From: Hymenobacter psoromatis
GTDB lineage: Bacteria; Bacteroidota; Bacteroidia; Cytophagales; Hymenobacteraceae
Direction: 5' to 3'
Length of the DNA: 64,000 nucleotides
Assembly: GCF_020012125.1 (NCBI RefSeq)
Contig: NZ_JAIFAG010000001.1
Span: forward strand, 2,294,001-2,358,000
Shown here: positions 44,330 to 53,407 of the stretch, in pieces
Layout of the letters: each line of letters opens with the position of its first letter
Numbering within the stretch: the first letter of the stretch is position 1
Made by a program: the position numbers and the translations under genes
Notes under the pieces: generated by a model
What the model saw: only the letters and a program-made list of their open reading frames with translations
Told to the model about the DNA's origin: nothing
Databases searched by the model: none

Positions 44330-45226
44330 TAGCTCGGTCAGCAGCCACCGCAGCTTGAGTGCATCCAGCGCCCGCAAGCTCGGCCGGGCCGATAGCAAGT
44401 TGCGCCGCAAGGCCGGCTCCAGCGCGGCCAGCGCAGCACCGGCGACTCCAGCCAGCCCCACCCGGCGCAAGCGGGCGGCCGTGCGCACCAGTCGCGTATC
44501 GGCACCCAGGCCGTCGGTGCGTAGCACCTGCGCCAGGTTGCGCACGGCCTGGTGGCTTTTTTCTAAGAAAATGGGGGCCGGCTCCAGGCCGTCGTGTAGC
44601 ACGGAGTTATCGAGGTGGCGTACCACCACGCCGGCCCGCGCCAGTTCCAGGCCGAAGCGGGTGTCTTCGTGACCGTAGCCGCTCAGGCGCTCATCGAGGG
44701 GAAATTTCAACACCAATTCCTTTTTTACCAAGGCATTATTGATGCTGAGCTGGCCGCCAGGCTCGCGCTGCCGGGCGGCGGCGGGGCGCATCTCGCGGGC
44801 GCGGCCATACAGCCAGCGCAAGTGCAGGCCAGGGTCGGCGGGGGGGGTAGGGAGGTAAGTGGTGCCACCGACGAAAAGCATAGCGACCGGTTTTACGGTT
44901 GTGGCTTGCGCGTAGCGGGCCAGAAACTGCTCGTCCGGCAGCAGGCTGTCATTATCCAGCAGCAGCAGCCAGCTATGCTTAGCCTTGGCAGCCAACTGGT
45001 TGCGGATAGCGGCGCGGCCCACGTTGGCGGGCAACTCCTCGTAGCGCACGCCGGGTAGGGCGGCCAGCGGGCGGTTCAGCCGCTGGTAGTTTTCCGCCGA
45101 TTTATCATCGAGCAGGATAATTTCTACCTCGCCCGGCCAATCGCTGGCCTGCGCCCGCAGGCTGCCGACCAGCGCCGCCACGTTGCGGTTGAATACGGGA
45201 ATAAGAATAGACAGGCCGGCGCGCAT
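44327..45226 (-). CDS. Family 2 glycosyltransferase
   Basis: A 299-residue GT-A glycosyltransferase. The start MRAGLSILIPVFNRNVAALVG is typical; IILLDDKSAENYQRL gives the nucleotide-binding Asp and LLLLDNDSLLP the DxD-like metal site, with LSGYGHEDTRFGLEL providing the acceptor-side Glu-Asp motif. No membrane segment is obvious. The gene follows an FtsE-like ATPase gene by 6 bases. Confidence 0.85.
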   Translation of the reverse strand: MRAGLSILIPVFNRNVAALVGSLRAQASDWPGEVEIILLDDKSAENYQRLNRPLAALPGVRYEELPANVGRAAIRNQLAAKAKHSWLLLLDNDSLLPDEQFLARYAQATTVKPVAMLFVGGTTYLPTPPADPGLHLRWLYGRAREMRPAAARQREPGGQLSINNALVKKELVLKFPLDERLSGYGHEDTRFGLELARAGVVVRHLDNSVLHDGLEPAPIFLEKSHQAVRNLAQVLRTDGLGADTRLVRTAARLRRVGLAGVAGAALAALEPALRRNLLSARPSLRALDALKLRWLLTEL

Positions 45227-45232
45227 GGCTCC

Positions 45233-45952
45233 CTACCCCCCCCGCCGGCCCGAGTCCAGCAGCGCACCATCCTGGCAGGTCAGGACTCGGTGCGGGTATT
45301 TTTCGAGCAACTGGAAATTGTGCGTGGCCATAATGATGGCCGTACCGGCATGGTTGATTTCGGAAAATAAATCCATGATGCCGGCGGCTACTTCGGGGTC
45401 GAGGTTGCCGGTAGGCTCGTCGGCGAGCAGCAACGTGGGCTCGTTGAGCAGGGCCCGCGCTATCACCACGCGCTGCTGCTCGCCGCCCGAGAGGCGGTGC
45501 GGCATCCGGCCGCCTACCCCGCTCAGGCCCACCTGCGTCAGTACCTGCTGCACGCGCTGCTGCTTGCGGGCCTTGCCGCGCCAGCCAGTAGCATTGAGCA
45601 CGAACAAGAGGTTTTCGCCCACCGTGCGGTCGCTCAGCAATTGAAAATCCTGAAATACGATGCCCAGCCGGCGGCGCAGGTAGGGCACCTTACCGGGGGG
45701 TAGGCGCTCCAGGTCGAAGCCCGCCACGCTGCCCGCGCCCACCGCCAGCGGCAGGTCGGCGTACAAGGTTTTGAGCAGGGACGACTTGCCCGCCCCAGTA
45801 CGCCCCACTAGGTAGGCAAACTCGCTCTTTTCTAGCCCAAACGACACGCCTTCCAGCACCGCCCGCTCTTCCTGGACGATGGTCGCTCCGTGCAATTCTG
45901 CTACTAGCTCGGTCAATTTGAAAGGGCAGATTGGTGATGGCCGGGATGGCAA
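45233..45952 (-). CDS. FtsE-like ABC transporter ATPase
   Basis: A 239-residue ABC ATP-binding subunit: Walker A GRTGAGKSS near 50-58, Q-loop FQDFQLLSD, signature LSGGEQQRVVIARAL near 155-168, Walker B LLLADEPTG and the H-loop MATHNFQLL. The FxLLSDRTVGENLLF and GKVPYLRRRLG blocks resemble FtsE, which works with FtsX in division. No ftsX is next to it, as is common in Bacteroidetes. It is probably cotranscribed with the GT2 gene. Confidence 0.8.
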   Translation of the reverse strand: MPSRPSPICPFKLTELVAELHGATIVQEERAVLEGVSFGLEKSEFAYLVGRTGAGKSSLLKTLYADLPLAVGAGSVAGFDLERLPPGKVPYLRRRLGIVFQDFQLLSDRTVGENLLFVLNATGWRGKARKQQRVQQVLTQVGLSGVGGRMPHRLSGGEQQRVVIARALLNEPTLLLADEPTGNLDPEVAAGIMDLFSEINHAGTAIIMATHNFQLLEKYPHRVLTCQDGALLDSGRRGG

Positions 45953-45958
45953 GCCAGC

Positions 45959-46429
45959 TTATTTAAATTGACTATTGTAAGCTTCAATTGCTTTCGCATA
46001 ATGATTATTAGTTGCCAACAGAATAATACTGCCAAACCACGCGCTCAACCCAATTGAAAAAGGAACTGGAGCTTTACTAAACGGGGAGCCGGCGGCATCT
46101 TTATGCTTATCTGATTGTACGCCCCCTATTATTATACCAGCAATAAATACCGGCAACAAACCGAGCGCCAGTCGTTTTTGCGCCCGACACTTACGTAGCT
46201 CAAGCGCCGATTTAGGGTAGGATTTTAGTAGCGACTTAATAGTAGAATTAGTAATTGGCTCACCATTCATCGTGTACAGCACACTAGAATATCTGCCTTG
46301 TTGAATGACAGCTACTTTTATCGAGCTATCTCTTCTGGCTGAAGTGGTGGGTACTTGCGTCCGTCCCGTAAAATGCAGTAAGAACAGGAAGCTGAACAGA
46401 AAAAGACAAGTTTTCATGAATTTTTTCAA
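45959..46429 (-). CDS. Exported or membrane protein of unknown function
   Basis: A 156-residue protein with an N-terminal hydrophobic segment MKTCLFLFSFLFLLHFTG and further hydrophobic stretches LALGLLPVFIAGIIIGGVQ and FSIGLSAWFGSIILLA. No domain recognised. AT-rich relative to neighbours. It starts 7 bases after the FtsE-like gene end on the same strand. Confidence 0.55.
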   Translation of the reverse strand: MKKFMKTCLFLFSFLFLLHFTGRTQVPTTSARRDSSIKVAVIQQGRYSSVLYTMNGEPITNSTIKSLLKSYPKSALELRKCRAQKRLALGLLPVFIAGIIIGGVQSDKHKDAAGSPFSKAPVPFSIGLSAWFGSIILLATNNHYAKAIEAYNSQFK

Positions 46430-46553
46430 GGAAGCTGCTCATGAATTCCCAGATACTTATTTAGCTAGGGTTGCCACTCGCCCCGTGGCTACTTTCTATA
46501 AAGCTACCCCCATGAAACTACTCTAAGCAAGATACTAGCTGTTAAGTCAACCA

Positions 46554-46757
46554 TCATAACTCGAGTTTGCGCAGCTTACCAAATTCCAGCTCCGAGATAA
46601 CGGCGGCCAAGGGCACTTCCTGGCCTTCGAGGCCGTAGCGATGCAGGTCTTTGAGCGGCCGGTCGGCCCGGAAATAGGCAATGAGCACGAAATTCTCATC
46701 GCGTAGCTGGATATAATCCGGAATTTTGGCCTTGCCTTTTACTTTGATGATGTACAC
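46554..46757 (-). CDS. Small conserved-looking cytosolic protein
   Basis: A 67-residue protein with MYIIKVKGKAKIPDYIQLRDENFVLIAYFRAD and a C-terminal EFGKLRKLEL. It looks like a compact beta-strand-rich fold. No family recognised; a long palindrome lies directly upstream. Its balanced codon use supports a real gene. Confidence 0.6.
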   Translation of the reverse strand: MYIIKVKGKAKIPDYIQLRDENFVLIAYFRADRPLKDLHRYGLEGQEVPLAAVISELEFGKLRKLEL

Positions 46758-46763
46758 AAGCGG

Positions 46764-46850
46764 CGCGTAGGGTAAGCTTTAGCTTGCCGGGTAGTAATAA
46801 ATAGCCCTTTCAGGCGGACAGGCGGCAAGCTAAAGCTTACCGTACACGCG
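46764..46850. repeat. Inverted repeat with GGTAAGCTTTAGCTTGCC arms (family E)
   Basis: The 18-base arm GGTAAGCTTTAGCTTGCC at 46771-46788 is matched at 46823-46840 by GGCAAGCTAAAGCTTACC, with GCGCGTAG and CGTACACGCG extending the stem. It lies upstream of the 67-residue gene and downstream of the SRP RNA gene. Confidence 0.85.
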
Positions 46851-46930
46851 CAAAAAAAGCCGACCCAAAGCTACGCGCTACCAGCCCAAACCTGGACTGC
46901 GGGCGCGGCTCGGGGCCGGCAAAAAAAGAC

Positions 46931-47029
46931 AAAAAAAAGCGAGCCAAAATCGCACCGCTCTACCACCTACCCTTGCTGCCTTCCGGCCCTGGGGGAGTTC
47001 GGCGGGAGCTGGTCGTTCTGACTCGCCGC
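46931..47029 (-). ncRNA. ffs: Signal recognition particle 4.5S RNA
   Basis: The minus-strand sequence carries CCAGGGCCGGAAGGCAGCAA, the conserved apical domain of small bacterial SRP RNA. The ends pair as GCGAGTCA (47019-47026) with TGGCTCGC (46939-46946), followed by a run of eight Ts at 46931-46938, an intrinsic terminator. A TATCTTTG promoter lies immediately upstream. With ffh at 16.5-17.8 kb this gives both parts of the particle in one window. Confidence 0.92.
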
Positions 47030-47031
47030 TG

Positions 47032-47039
47032 CAAAGATA
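47032..47039 (-). promoter_or_regulatory. Candidate -7 element (TATCTTTG) of the SRP RNA gene
   Basis: The minus strand reads TATCTTTG, a full TAnnTTTG match, ending about 5 bases before the predicted 5' stem of the SRP RNA. Upstream lies repeat F, which may supply the -33 region. Confidence 0.6.
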
Positions 47040-47046
47040 CTAACAC

Positions 47047-47293
47047 AGACCACTGATTAGCACGGATTTTAGCGGATTTCACAGATTTTGTGGACGATTA
47101 GGAAGCGTAGTGGGCTGATTGCTTGCTACAAAAATTACGTGGCGCTGGTACCCGGCCAGGCAAGAATACCAACTCTCCTGCCCGCAAAGCCTATGGAGGG
47201 GGCTACTTTTGCACCACTAACCAGCACCGCGGCCCACCGGAATCGTCCCCAAAATCCCCAAAATCCGTGCTAATCCGTGCTAATCAGTGGTCT
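47047..47293. repeat. Long-spaced inverted repeat (family F) ahead of guaA
   Basis: AGACCACTGATTAGCACGGA at 47047 is mirrored by TCCGTGCTAATCAGTGGTCT ending at 47293, 1 base before the guaA ATG; the right side has an extra TCCGTGCTAA duplication. The 190-base interior contains a TACTTTTG element. A third copy of the arm, AGACCACTGATTAGCACG, is at 49729-49746, at the end of the second amidotransferase gene. Confidence 0.75.
47204..47211 (+). promoter_or_regulatory. Candidate -7 element (TACTTTTG) for guaA
   Basis: TACTTTTG matches TAnnTTTG. Transcription near 47218 would give a leader of about 76 bases containing the right arm of repeat F. No clear TTG -33 element was found. Confidence 0.4.
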
Positions 47294-48847
47294 ATGGAGC
47301 AAATTCTGATTCTCGATTTCGGCTCGCAATACACGCAGCTCATTGCCCGGCGCATCCGCGAACTGCACGTGTTCTGCGAAATTCACCCCTATACCCACGC
47401 CCCGCAGCTAGCAGAGCGCCTCAGCGCCGGCGATGATGACCTACGGGGGGTTATCCTATCCGGCTCGCCCTGCTCGGTGCGCGATGCCGACGCGCCCAAC
47501 CCCGATTTGAGCGGGATTCTGGGCCGGGTGCCGGTGCTGAGCATCTGCTACGGAGCGCAACTGCTGGCCCAGCAGGGCGGCGGCGAAGTGCTGCCGGCCA
47601 CCATCCGCGAGTACGGCCGGGCGCGCCTCACGAGCCTCGACGACGCCTCGCCGCTGCTGCGCGGCCTGCACTTGGGTACGCAGGTGTGGATGTCGCACGG
47701 CGACACGATTAAATCCCTACCCCCTGCTTACCAGGTTATTGCCGGCACGCCCGAAGTGCCGGTAGCGGCCTATAAACTACCCAATCAGGACACCTACGGC
47801 ATCCAGTTTCACCCCGAGGTAACGCACTCGACCGAAGGGCCGCAGTTGCTCGAAAACTTTGTGGTCGGTATCTGCGGCTGCGCCCAAAGCTGGACGCCCG
47901 AGCACTTCGTGGATTCGATGGTAGAAGCGCTGCAAACCACTATCGGCCCAGATGACCAAGTGATTCTGGGTTTGTCGGGGGGGGTAGACTCTTCGGTGGC
48001 GGCGCTGCTGCTGCACCGCGCCGTGGGCGCACGCCTGCACGGCATTTTCGTGGATAATGGCCTGCTGCGGCAAGATGAGTTCGACTCCGTGCTGCGCGCC
48101 TACGAGGGCCTGGGCCTGCGCGTGACCGGCGTGCGGGCCGCCCCCGAGTTCTACGCCGCGCTGGCCGGCCTCACCGACCCCGAGGCCAAGCGCAAGGCCA
48201 TTGGGCGCACGTTTATTGAGGTATTTGACCGCGAGGCGCAGAAAGTGGAGGGCGCGCGCTGGCTGGCGCAGGGCACCATTTATCCCGACGTAATTGAGTC
48301 GGTGTCGGTGCACGGCGGGCCGGCCGTAACCATCAAGAGCCACCACAACGTGGGCGGCCTGCCCGAGAAGATGAACCTTAAAATAGTGGAGCCGCTGCGG
48401 ATGCTCTTCAAGGATGAGGTACGCGAGGTGGGGGCCGCGCTGGGCCTGCCGGCCGTCATTTTACACCGCCACCCCTTCCCCGGTCCTGGCCTGGGCATTC
48501 GCATTCTGGGCGACATTACGCCCGAAAAAGTGGACCTGCTGCAACGCGCCGACGCCGTATTCATCAACCTGCTGAAAGAGCGCAACCTCTACGACCAAGT
48601 GTGGCAGGCCGGGGCCATGCTCTTACCTGTGCAAAGCGTAGGCGTGATGGGCGACGAGCGCACCTACGAGCGCGTAGTGGCCCTGCGCGCCGTGACGAGC
48701 GTGGACGGCATGACCGCCGACTGGGCGCATTTGCCTTATGATTTTCTGGCCGAAGTCAGCAACAAGATTATCAACCAAGTACGCGGGATTAACCGCGTGG
48801 TGTATGATATCAGCAGCAAGCCGCCCGCCACAATAGAATGGGAATAG
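47294..48847 (+). CDS. guaA: GMP synthase (glutamine-hydrolysing)
   Basis: GuaA aminates XMP to GMP using ammonia from glutamine. The 517-residue protein starts [20 protein letters not shown]. The class I amidotransferase domain has catalytic Cys in [10 protein letters not shown] near 84 and the His-Glu pair in FHPEVTHS near 177; the ATP pyrophosphatase loop is [15 protein letters not shown] near 221-235 and the C-terminal dimerisation domain ends IEWE. A longer frame from 47123 is translated from repeat F and was rejected. Confidence 0.96.
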   Translation: MEQILILDFGSQYTQLIARRIRELHVFCEIHPYTHAPQLAERLSAGDDDLRGVILSGSPCSVRDADAPNPDLSGILGRVPVLSICYGAQLLAQQGGGEVLPATIREYGRARLTSLDDASPLLRGLHLGTQVWMSHGDTIKSLPPAYQVIAGTPEVPVAAYKLPNQDTYGIQFHPEVTHSTEGPQLLENFVVGICGCAQSWTPEHFVDSMVEALQTTIGPDDQVILGLSGGVDSSVAALLLHRAVGARLHGIFVDNGLLRQDEFDSVLRAYEGLGLRVTGVRAAPEFYAALAGLTDPEAKRKAIGRTFIEVFDREAQKVEGARWLAQGTIYPDVIESVSVHGGPAVTIKSHHNVGGLPEKMNLKIVEPLRMLFKDEVREVGAALGLPAVILHRHPFPGPGLGIRILGDITPEKVDLLQRADAVFINLLKERNLYDQVWQAGAMLLPVQSVGVMGDERTYERVVALRAVTSVDGMTADWAHLPYDFLAEVSNKIINQVRGINRVVYDISSKPPATIEWE

Positions 48848-49034
48848 ACCGCAGATTCAAGCGGATTTTGGGGATGAAACGGATACGGGGCTAAAGCCCC
48901 TGACTACTAGCTCCATTTCTTTGATTCTTTGGTAAAAAGCCCAGCGACAAAACTGGGGAAGAGAAGCATCAGAAAAAACAGGGGCTTTAGTCCCGTATCC
49001 GTTCCATCCCCAAAATCCGCTTGAATCTGTGGTC
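48848..49034. repeat. Long inverted repeat (family G) between guaA and a second amidotransferase
   Basis: Two arms of about 56 bases face each other: GACCGCAGATTCAAGCGGAT and ACGGATACGGGGCTAAAGCC on the left, mirrored to the right by GGCTTTAGTCCCGTATCCGT and ATCCGCTTGAATCTGTGGTC. The loop of about 75 bases is AT-rich. The right arm contains the GTG used as the start of the next gene. Confidence 0.88.
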
Positions 49035-49742
49035 TGGCACTTGCTGCAACACTTGCCCGATGAAGGCCCCGGCCACGCTGCCGAGTGGCTGGCGGCGCAC
49101 GGGCACGCGCTCACATTCACCCGGCTGTTTGAGCCCTACCCCACCTTTCCGGCGCTGAGCGAATTTGATGGGCTGCTGATTCTGGGCGGGGCCATGAGCG
49201 TGCACGACGAGGCCGCGTTTCCCTGGCTGGTGGCAGAAAAAGCCTTTTTGCGCGAGTCGTTGCGGGCGGGCAAGCTTACGCTGGCCATTTGCCTGGGGGC
49301 GCAGTTGGTGGCGCAAGCGCTGGGCGGGGAAGTGCGGCCTAATTCGGAGTCCGAAATTGGCTTCTGGACGGTGCGCTTCGCCGCTAAAGCCCTGGCACAC
49401 CCTTTATTGCACGGCTGGCCCGCCAAGGCCACGGTGCTGCACTGGCACCTCGACACCTTCACGGTGCCACCGGGCGCGGTGCGGGTAGGCATGTCGGCGG
49501 GCTGCGCCGCGCAGGGCTTCGTGTGGGGCGACGGCGTTATCGGCCTCCAGTTTCACCCGGAAATGACGGCGGAAATGGTGGAGCAGCTCATCGCTTTTGA
49601 AGGCCACGAAATGGCCGAAGAGCAGGAATTCGTGCAGACCGCCGCGCAAATTCGGGGCAAGCTAAAATCAGTGTGGAAGGGAAGGCTGCTGCTGGAAACG
49701 CTGCTGGGAAATATGGTGGCGCTGCACGAGACCACTGATTAG
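49029..49742 (+). CDS. Class I glutamine amidotransferase-like protein
   Basis: A 237-residue stand-alone amidotransferase domain. The catalytic Cys88 is in LAICLGAQLVAQALGG, the oxyanion region is GGAMSVHDEA near 54-63 and the catalytic His and Glu are in LQFHPEMTAEMVE near 178. Proteins of this type (often called GMP synthase-like) act on glutamine or gamma-glutamyl compounds. Its only plausible starts are GTG codons at 49029 and 49032, inside repeat G, and its TAG stop lies in an arm of repeat F. The first residues are VVWHLLQHLPDEGPG. Confidence 0.8.
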   Translation: MVWHLLQHLPDEGPGHAAEWLAAHGHALTFTRLFEPYPTFPALSEFDGLLILGGAMSVHDEAAFPWLVAEKAFLRESLRAGKLTLAICLGAQLVAQALGGEVRPNSESEIGFWTVRFAAKALAHPLLHGWPAKATVLHWHLDTFTVPPGAVRVGMSAGCAAQGFVWGDGVIGLQFHPEMTAEMVEQLIAFEGHEMAEEQEFVQTAAQIRGKLKSVWKGRLLLETLLGNMVALHETTD

Positions 49743-49791
49743 CACGAATTTGAATACAGAATTTGGGTAGTGCTGTAGCAGCTAACACAGA

Positions 49792-50091
49792 CTAAAAAGA
49801 CATTTTTATAATCTGTTGTTTCAACTCGTTCGGTACGTCAATCCATCGAGTGGCAATTGTTACGTAAAGCCTGACCCCGTTGCCATAGCCCTCAGCTACC
49901 CAGATAATGTGCTGATACCAATCTAGATACGACCACTCGCGAGGCTTAGGCGAAAACAGAAAATGTCCCTTTTCATCCCAATGCACTTCCGCTCCTTCGC
50001 GCCAAATCATATGAAACTTCTGGGTGGCTGGTTTGATGCACAGCCTAGCCGCCGCGTCAATGCTAATTTCAGTAATCGGGTCGGTCTTCAT
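49792..50091 (-). CDS. Small protein of unknown function
   Basis: A 99-residue cytosolic protein starting MKTDPITEISIDAAARLCIKP, with a Trp-rich middle (FHMIWREGAEVHWDEKG, EWSYLDWYQHIIWVAEGYG). No domain recognised; its size and aromatic-rich make-up resemble small immunity-type proteins, but no toxin is adjacent. It sits between mutS2 and the amidotransferase, on the mutS2 strand, 3 bases from the mutS2 stop. Confidence 0.55.
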   Translation of the reverse strand: MKTDPITEISIDAAARLCIKPATQKFHMIWREGAEVHWDEKGHFLFSPKPREWSYLDWYQHIIWVAEGYGNGVRLYVTIATRWIDVPNELKQQIIKMSF

Positions 50092-50094
50092 ACG

Positions 50095-52530
50095 CTACTT
50101 CAGCACGGCCAGCGTCACGCCGTCGCCGCCGCGGTCGGCGTGCTCATCGCCTACGCTGGCGATAGCGCGGGTGCGGCGCAGGTAGTCACGGGCCACCTGG
50201 CGCAGCACGCCGTTGCCGCGGCCGTGCAGAATTTTTATCTCTGGCAGGCCAAACATCACGGCATCGTCCACGAAGGCCATGAGCTTAGTTAGAGCGTCTT
50301 CGGCGCGCTCACCGCGCAGGTCCAGGGTCGGGCTAAAGCCGGCCATGCGGTTGGTGAGATTGAGGGTCGGGCCGGCATTGGCGGCGGCGGTTTTGCGGGC
50401 GGTGGCTTCGCGCTCGCGCACCTCGGCCCGGCTCAGCTTTTCTAACTGGCTGACTTTCACCAGCGTTTTGAGGCCACCGAAGAGGACTTCGGCGGTTTTG
50501 CCCTTCACGCTTACTACCTCGCCGTGGCCATCCTGGCCCAGAATTGCTACCCTATCGCCGGGCTGTAAGGTATCGGGGGCGGCCAACTCGCGGGTGGGGC
50601 GGGCCTTGGGCGGCTCCGGTTGCAGCTCTTTTTGCACGAAGGTTTCGAGCTTTTCGCGGGCCTGCTTGGTGATATCCTTGTCGGCCTGCGAGCGGCGGAT
50701 TTCGCTGATGGTGGCCTCGATTTGCTGGTTGGTATCGCGCAGCAATTGCTTGGCTTCCTGCTTGGCGGCGCGCAGAGTTTCGTGACGAGTGTCGGTGAGG
50801 TGCTTCTTTAAATCCAGGTATTCCTGGGTGAACTTGCGGAGGCTGTGCTGCTGCCGCTCGGTTTCGCGCAGCTTAGCTTCCAGCTCGGTTTTGTCTTTTT
50901 CAAGGCCTTCGAGCAGCTGGTCATAGCGAATTTTATCCTTACCCACCAGTTGCGAGGCGCGCTCCACAATTTGCCGGGGTAGGCCGATTTTGCGGGCAAT
51001 TTCAATGGCGAAGCTGCTGCCCGGCTTGCCCATTTCGAGGCGGTAGAGCGGTTGCAGGCGCTCGGGGTCGTAGCGCATCGCGCCGTTGACGAGGCCCTCG
51101 GTTTTCTCCGCGAAGTTCTTGAGGTTAGTATAGTGGGTGGTAATCACCCCAAAAGCGCGGGCTTGGTTTAGCTGCTCCAGCACCGCTTCGGCGATGGCCC
51201 CGCCCAGGCTCGGCTCGGTGCCGGTGCCGAATTCGTCAATCAGCACCAGGCTTTTCTTATTGGCCACGGTCACGAACTGCTTCATGGCCAGCAGGTGTGA
51301 GGAATAGGTCGAAAGGTCATTTTCCAGGCTCTGCTCGTCGCCGATATCCAGCAGAATATCCTCAAACATGCCGGCCTCGGAGTAGTCGTCGCACGGAATA
51401 AGCAGGCCGCACTGCAGCATGTACTGCACTAACCCTACCGTCTTCAACGCCACCGACTTCCCGCCCGCGTTCGGCCCGGAAATCACCAGCATGCGCCGCT
51501 CCGGCGTCAGCTCCAGGTCGAGTGGCACCACGTCGCGCTTTTCGCCAGTGAGGCCGGCAGCCTTATTGTGGTCCCGAAACGTGAGGGCCAGCACCGGGTG
51601 GCGCACCCCGCGCCAGCGGATGAGCGGCCGGCTGCTCAGCTCCGGTAATTGCGCGTCCAGCTCGCGGGCCAGCCGGGCTTTGGCCCGAATGAAGTCCAAC
51701 AAGCCCAGGTAGTTATACGCCTTACGTAAGTCGGGCAGGTGGGGCCGCAACTGGTCGGTAAGGGTAGTAAGGATGCGAATCAGCTCGCGCTGGTAGGCAT
51801 TTTCGAGGTCCTTGATGTCATTGTTCAACTCAAATACTTCGGCGGGCTCGATATACACCGTTTGGCCCGAGGCACTTTCGTCGTGAATCAGGCCGCGCAG
51901 CCGGCGCTTGTGCTCGGCCACCACGGGCAGCACCAGCCGCCCGCCGCGAATGGTAGGCTCGGCATCGCCGGGTATCCAGCCTTCACTTTTGGCGTGGCGC
52001 AGCACGCTGGCAATCTGCTTACGCAACTGGCCCTGGCGCTGAATCAGGGCCTGGCGCACCTGGCGCAGCAGCGGCGAGGCATCGTCGCGCACCTTGCCCT
52101 CGTCGTCCACCACTTTGTCCAGGGCGGCCAGCAGATTGCGGTCGGCCTGAATGCCGATACCCAGCAGGCGCAGCGTGGGGTAGAGCCCGGCGGCGGCATT
52201 CGTAAAAAAAGTAAGCGCCGCCCGAATGGTACGCAGGCTCATCTTGACCTCAAAAAACGCCGTCACGTCGAGGTAGGCACCAGGTAGGGAAGCCCGCTTG
52301 AGATGCACGCTCACGTCGTGGTAATGCGCGCCCGGAAACTCGCTGCCGCCGGCCAGCAGCTGCCGAAACTCGTCGGTTTGGGCCAGCAATTTGCTCAGCT
52401 GCTCGTGGTTGGTGATGAACTGCATCTGGGCCACGTACTGCCGGCCCAGGGCCGAAAGGCAAAGCTGCTCTAGCAGCTCGCGCAGGGTAGCGAAGCCAAT
52501 TTTGGCCTCAAAGTTTTGGGGTACTAACAA
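50095..52530 (-). CDS. mutS2: Endonuclease MutS2
   Basis: MutS2 binds branched DNA and suppresses recombination in some bacteria and splits collided ribosomes in others. The 811-residue protein has the MutS core with Walker A ISGPNAGGKSVALKTVG near 352-368, Walker B LVLIDEFGTGTEP and the dimer signature TTHYTNLK. A coiled-coil stretch (RETERQQHSLRKF) follows. The C-terminal Smr domain carries the nuclease motif LDLRGERAEDA near 740 and the HGRGNGVLR loop. It lacks the N-terminal mismatch domain, as expected. Confidence 0.93.
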   Translation of the reverse strand: MLVPQNFEAKIGFATLRELLEQLCLSALGRQYVAQMQFITNHEQLSKLLAQTDEFRQLLAGGSEFPGAHYHDVSVHLKRASLPGAYLDVTAFFEVKMSLRTIRAALTFFTNAAAGLYPTLRLLGIGIQADRNLLAALDKVVDDEGKVRDDASPLLRQVRQALIQRQGQLRKQIASVLRHAKSEGWIPGDAEPTIRGGRLVLPVVAEHKRRLRGLIHDESASGQTVYIEPAEVFELNNDIKDLENAYQRELIRILTTLTDQLRPHLPDLRKAYNYLGLLDFIRAKARLARELDAQLPELSSRPLIRWRGVRHPVLALTFRDHNKAAGLTGEKRDVVPLDLELTPERRMLVISGPNAGGKSVALKTVGLVQYMLQCGLLIPCDDYSEAGMFEDILLDIGDEQSLENDLSTYSSHLLAMKQFVTVANKKSLVLIDEFGTGTEPSLGGAIAEAVLEQLNQARAFGVITTHYTNLKNFAEKTEGLVNGAMRYDPERLQPLYRLEMGKPGSSFAIEIARKIGLPRQIVERASQLVGKDKIRYDQLLEGLEKDKTELEAKLRETERQQHSLRKFTQEYLDLKKHLTDTRHETLRAAKQEAKQLLRDTNQQIEATISEIRRSQADKDITKQAREKLETFVQKELQPEPPKARPTRELAAPDTLQPGDRVAILGQDGHGEVVSVKGKTAEVLFGGLKTLVKVSQLEKLSRAEVREREATARKTAAANAGPTLNLTNRMAGFSPTLDLRGERAEDALTKLMAFVDDAVMFGLPEIKILHGRGNGVLRQVARDYLRRTRAIASVGDEHADRGGDGVTLAVLK

Positions 52531-52611
52531 ATCGACTAACGGCGGGGATTATCGGCTGACTGGCCGCGAAGGTAAAACAGCAAACGGGGCCGGAAGATTC
52601 GCCAAAAAATG

Positions 52612-53246
52612 CTAGGAACGCTCGTAGTAAAAATTGGCCCAAATGAGCAGGTAGGGTAGTCCAATTAGAAACAGGGGTAGGTAAGCCGCGCTGGGCAATC
52701 CGCGGTAGATGCCCCACCCTACCCAACTAACGCTCAGGGCTAGTAGCCCCCACAAAACCCTGGTAGAAAGTGAGCTGGTAAAAAACTGCGTCAGCGCGCT
52801 CGGCTCCTGCACGACTTCAGCACCTAGGTTAGCTTGGTTGTAGCGCCTTATCGCCTCCTTAAACGCCTCCTCCATCGTCCAGAACTCCTTATGCAATCGA
52901 CCACTTATAGTCGCCTTTTCGCCCTCCTTGGGGTAAATGGTCAGCTTGATATCATTTTTACTCCAATCAGAGCGGTAGGCCCGCATTTCGGTAAACTGAT
53001 AGCCCACAGCCGGGCTATCAGCTAGGTTGGCCCAGGCTAGGCTGTCGGCAGTTATCAGCACCCAGGCAGGCTGCCCTACCAGTTTGCTATAGAATATTAA
53101 TGGCACGAACAGCACCAGATAATACACCGGCAGCAGCCATGCCCCATGTAGCAGCGGCAGGAGCAACGTAGCGGGCAGAAAAGTAGCCCCCCCCACAGCA
53201 GCCAGCGCAGCCGGCAGGGGTCGGTAAGACGCAAATCAAATTTCAT
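52612..53246 (-). pseudogene. Membrane protein, frame split by a G8 tract (paralogue 3)
   Basis: The frame MKFDLRLTDP starts at 53246 and reaches LRWLLWGG, then slips at a run of eight Gs (53187-53194 as Cs on the plus strand) into the frame ATFLPATLLLPLLHGAWLLPVYYL, which continues for about 190 residues to ANFYYERS. One base lost or gained in the tract restores a single protein of about 210 residues with four membrane segments and a central cytosolic domain. It is the third member of a tandem set. It may be a sequencing error, a true frameshift or a phase-variable switch. Confidence 0.7.
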
Positions 53247-53310
53247 CGAGAAAGCTTCTTTGTCAGTACTATCGCATGGGTAGGCCACTCCATCACTTTC
53301 ACCATCCTAC

Positions 53311-53350
53311 TCCTTCCCTAAATAGCGCAAAGTTGTATTTCACCGGGTCT
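53311..53350 (-). pseudogene. Short remnant of a TIGR02757 gene 3' end
   Basis: TCCTTCCCTAAATAGCGCAA followed by AGTTGTATTTCACCGGGTCT resembles the end of the intact TIGR02757 gene at 55.5 kb (CTCCCCAAAGAGCGCAAAGT). Only about 40 bases remain, just upstream of the split membrane-protein gene. It marks the boundary of a duplicated unit. Confidence 0.55.
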
Positions 53351-53407
53351 AAGGTTCGAATGGGCGCTGGGTAGCCACTAACTTCTCACCTTACGTTTTG
53401 AGAGGCA

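Noticed and set aside
47123..47293. 57-codon N-terminal extension of guaA
   Set aside because: The codons fall in repeat F and upstream DNA and do not resemble GuaA, which starts at [12 protein letters not shown].
48848..49034. Repeat G as a CRISPR or insertion sequence
   Set aside because: It has one pair of mirrored arms, not regularly spaced repeats, and encodes no transposase.
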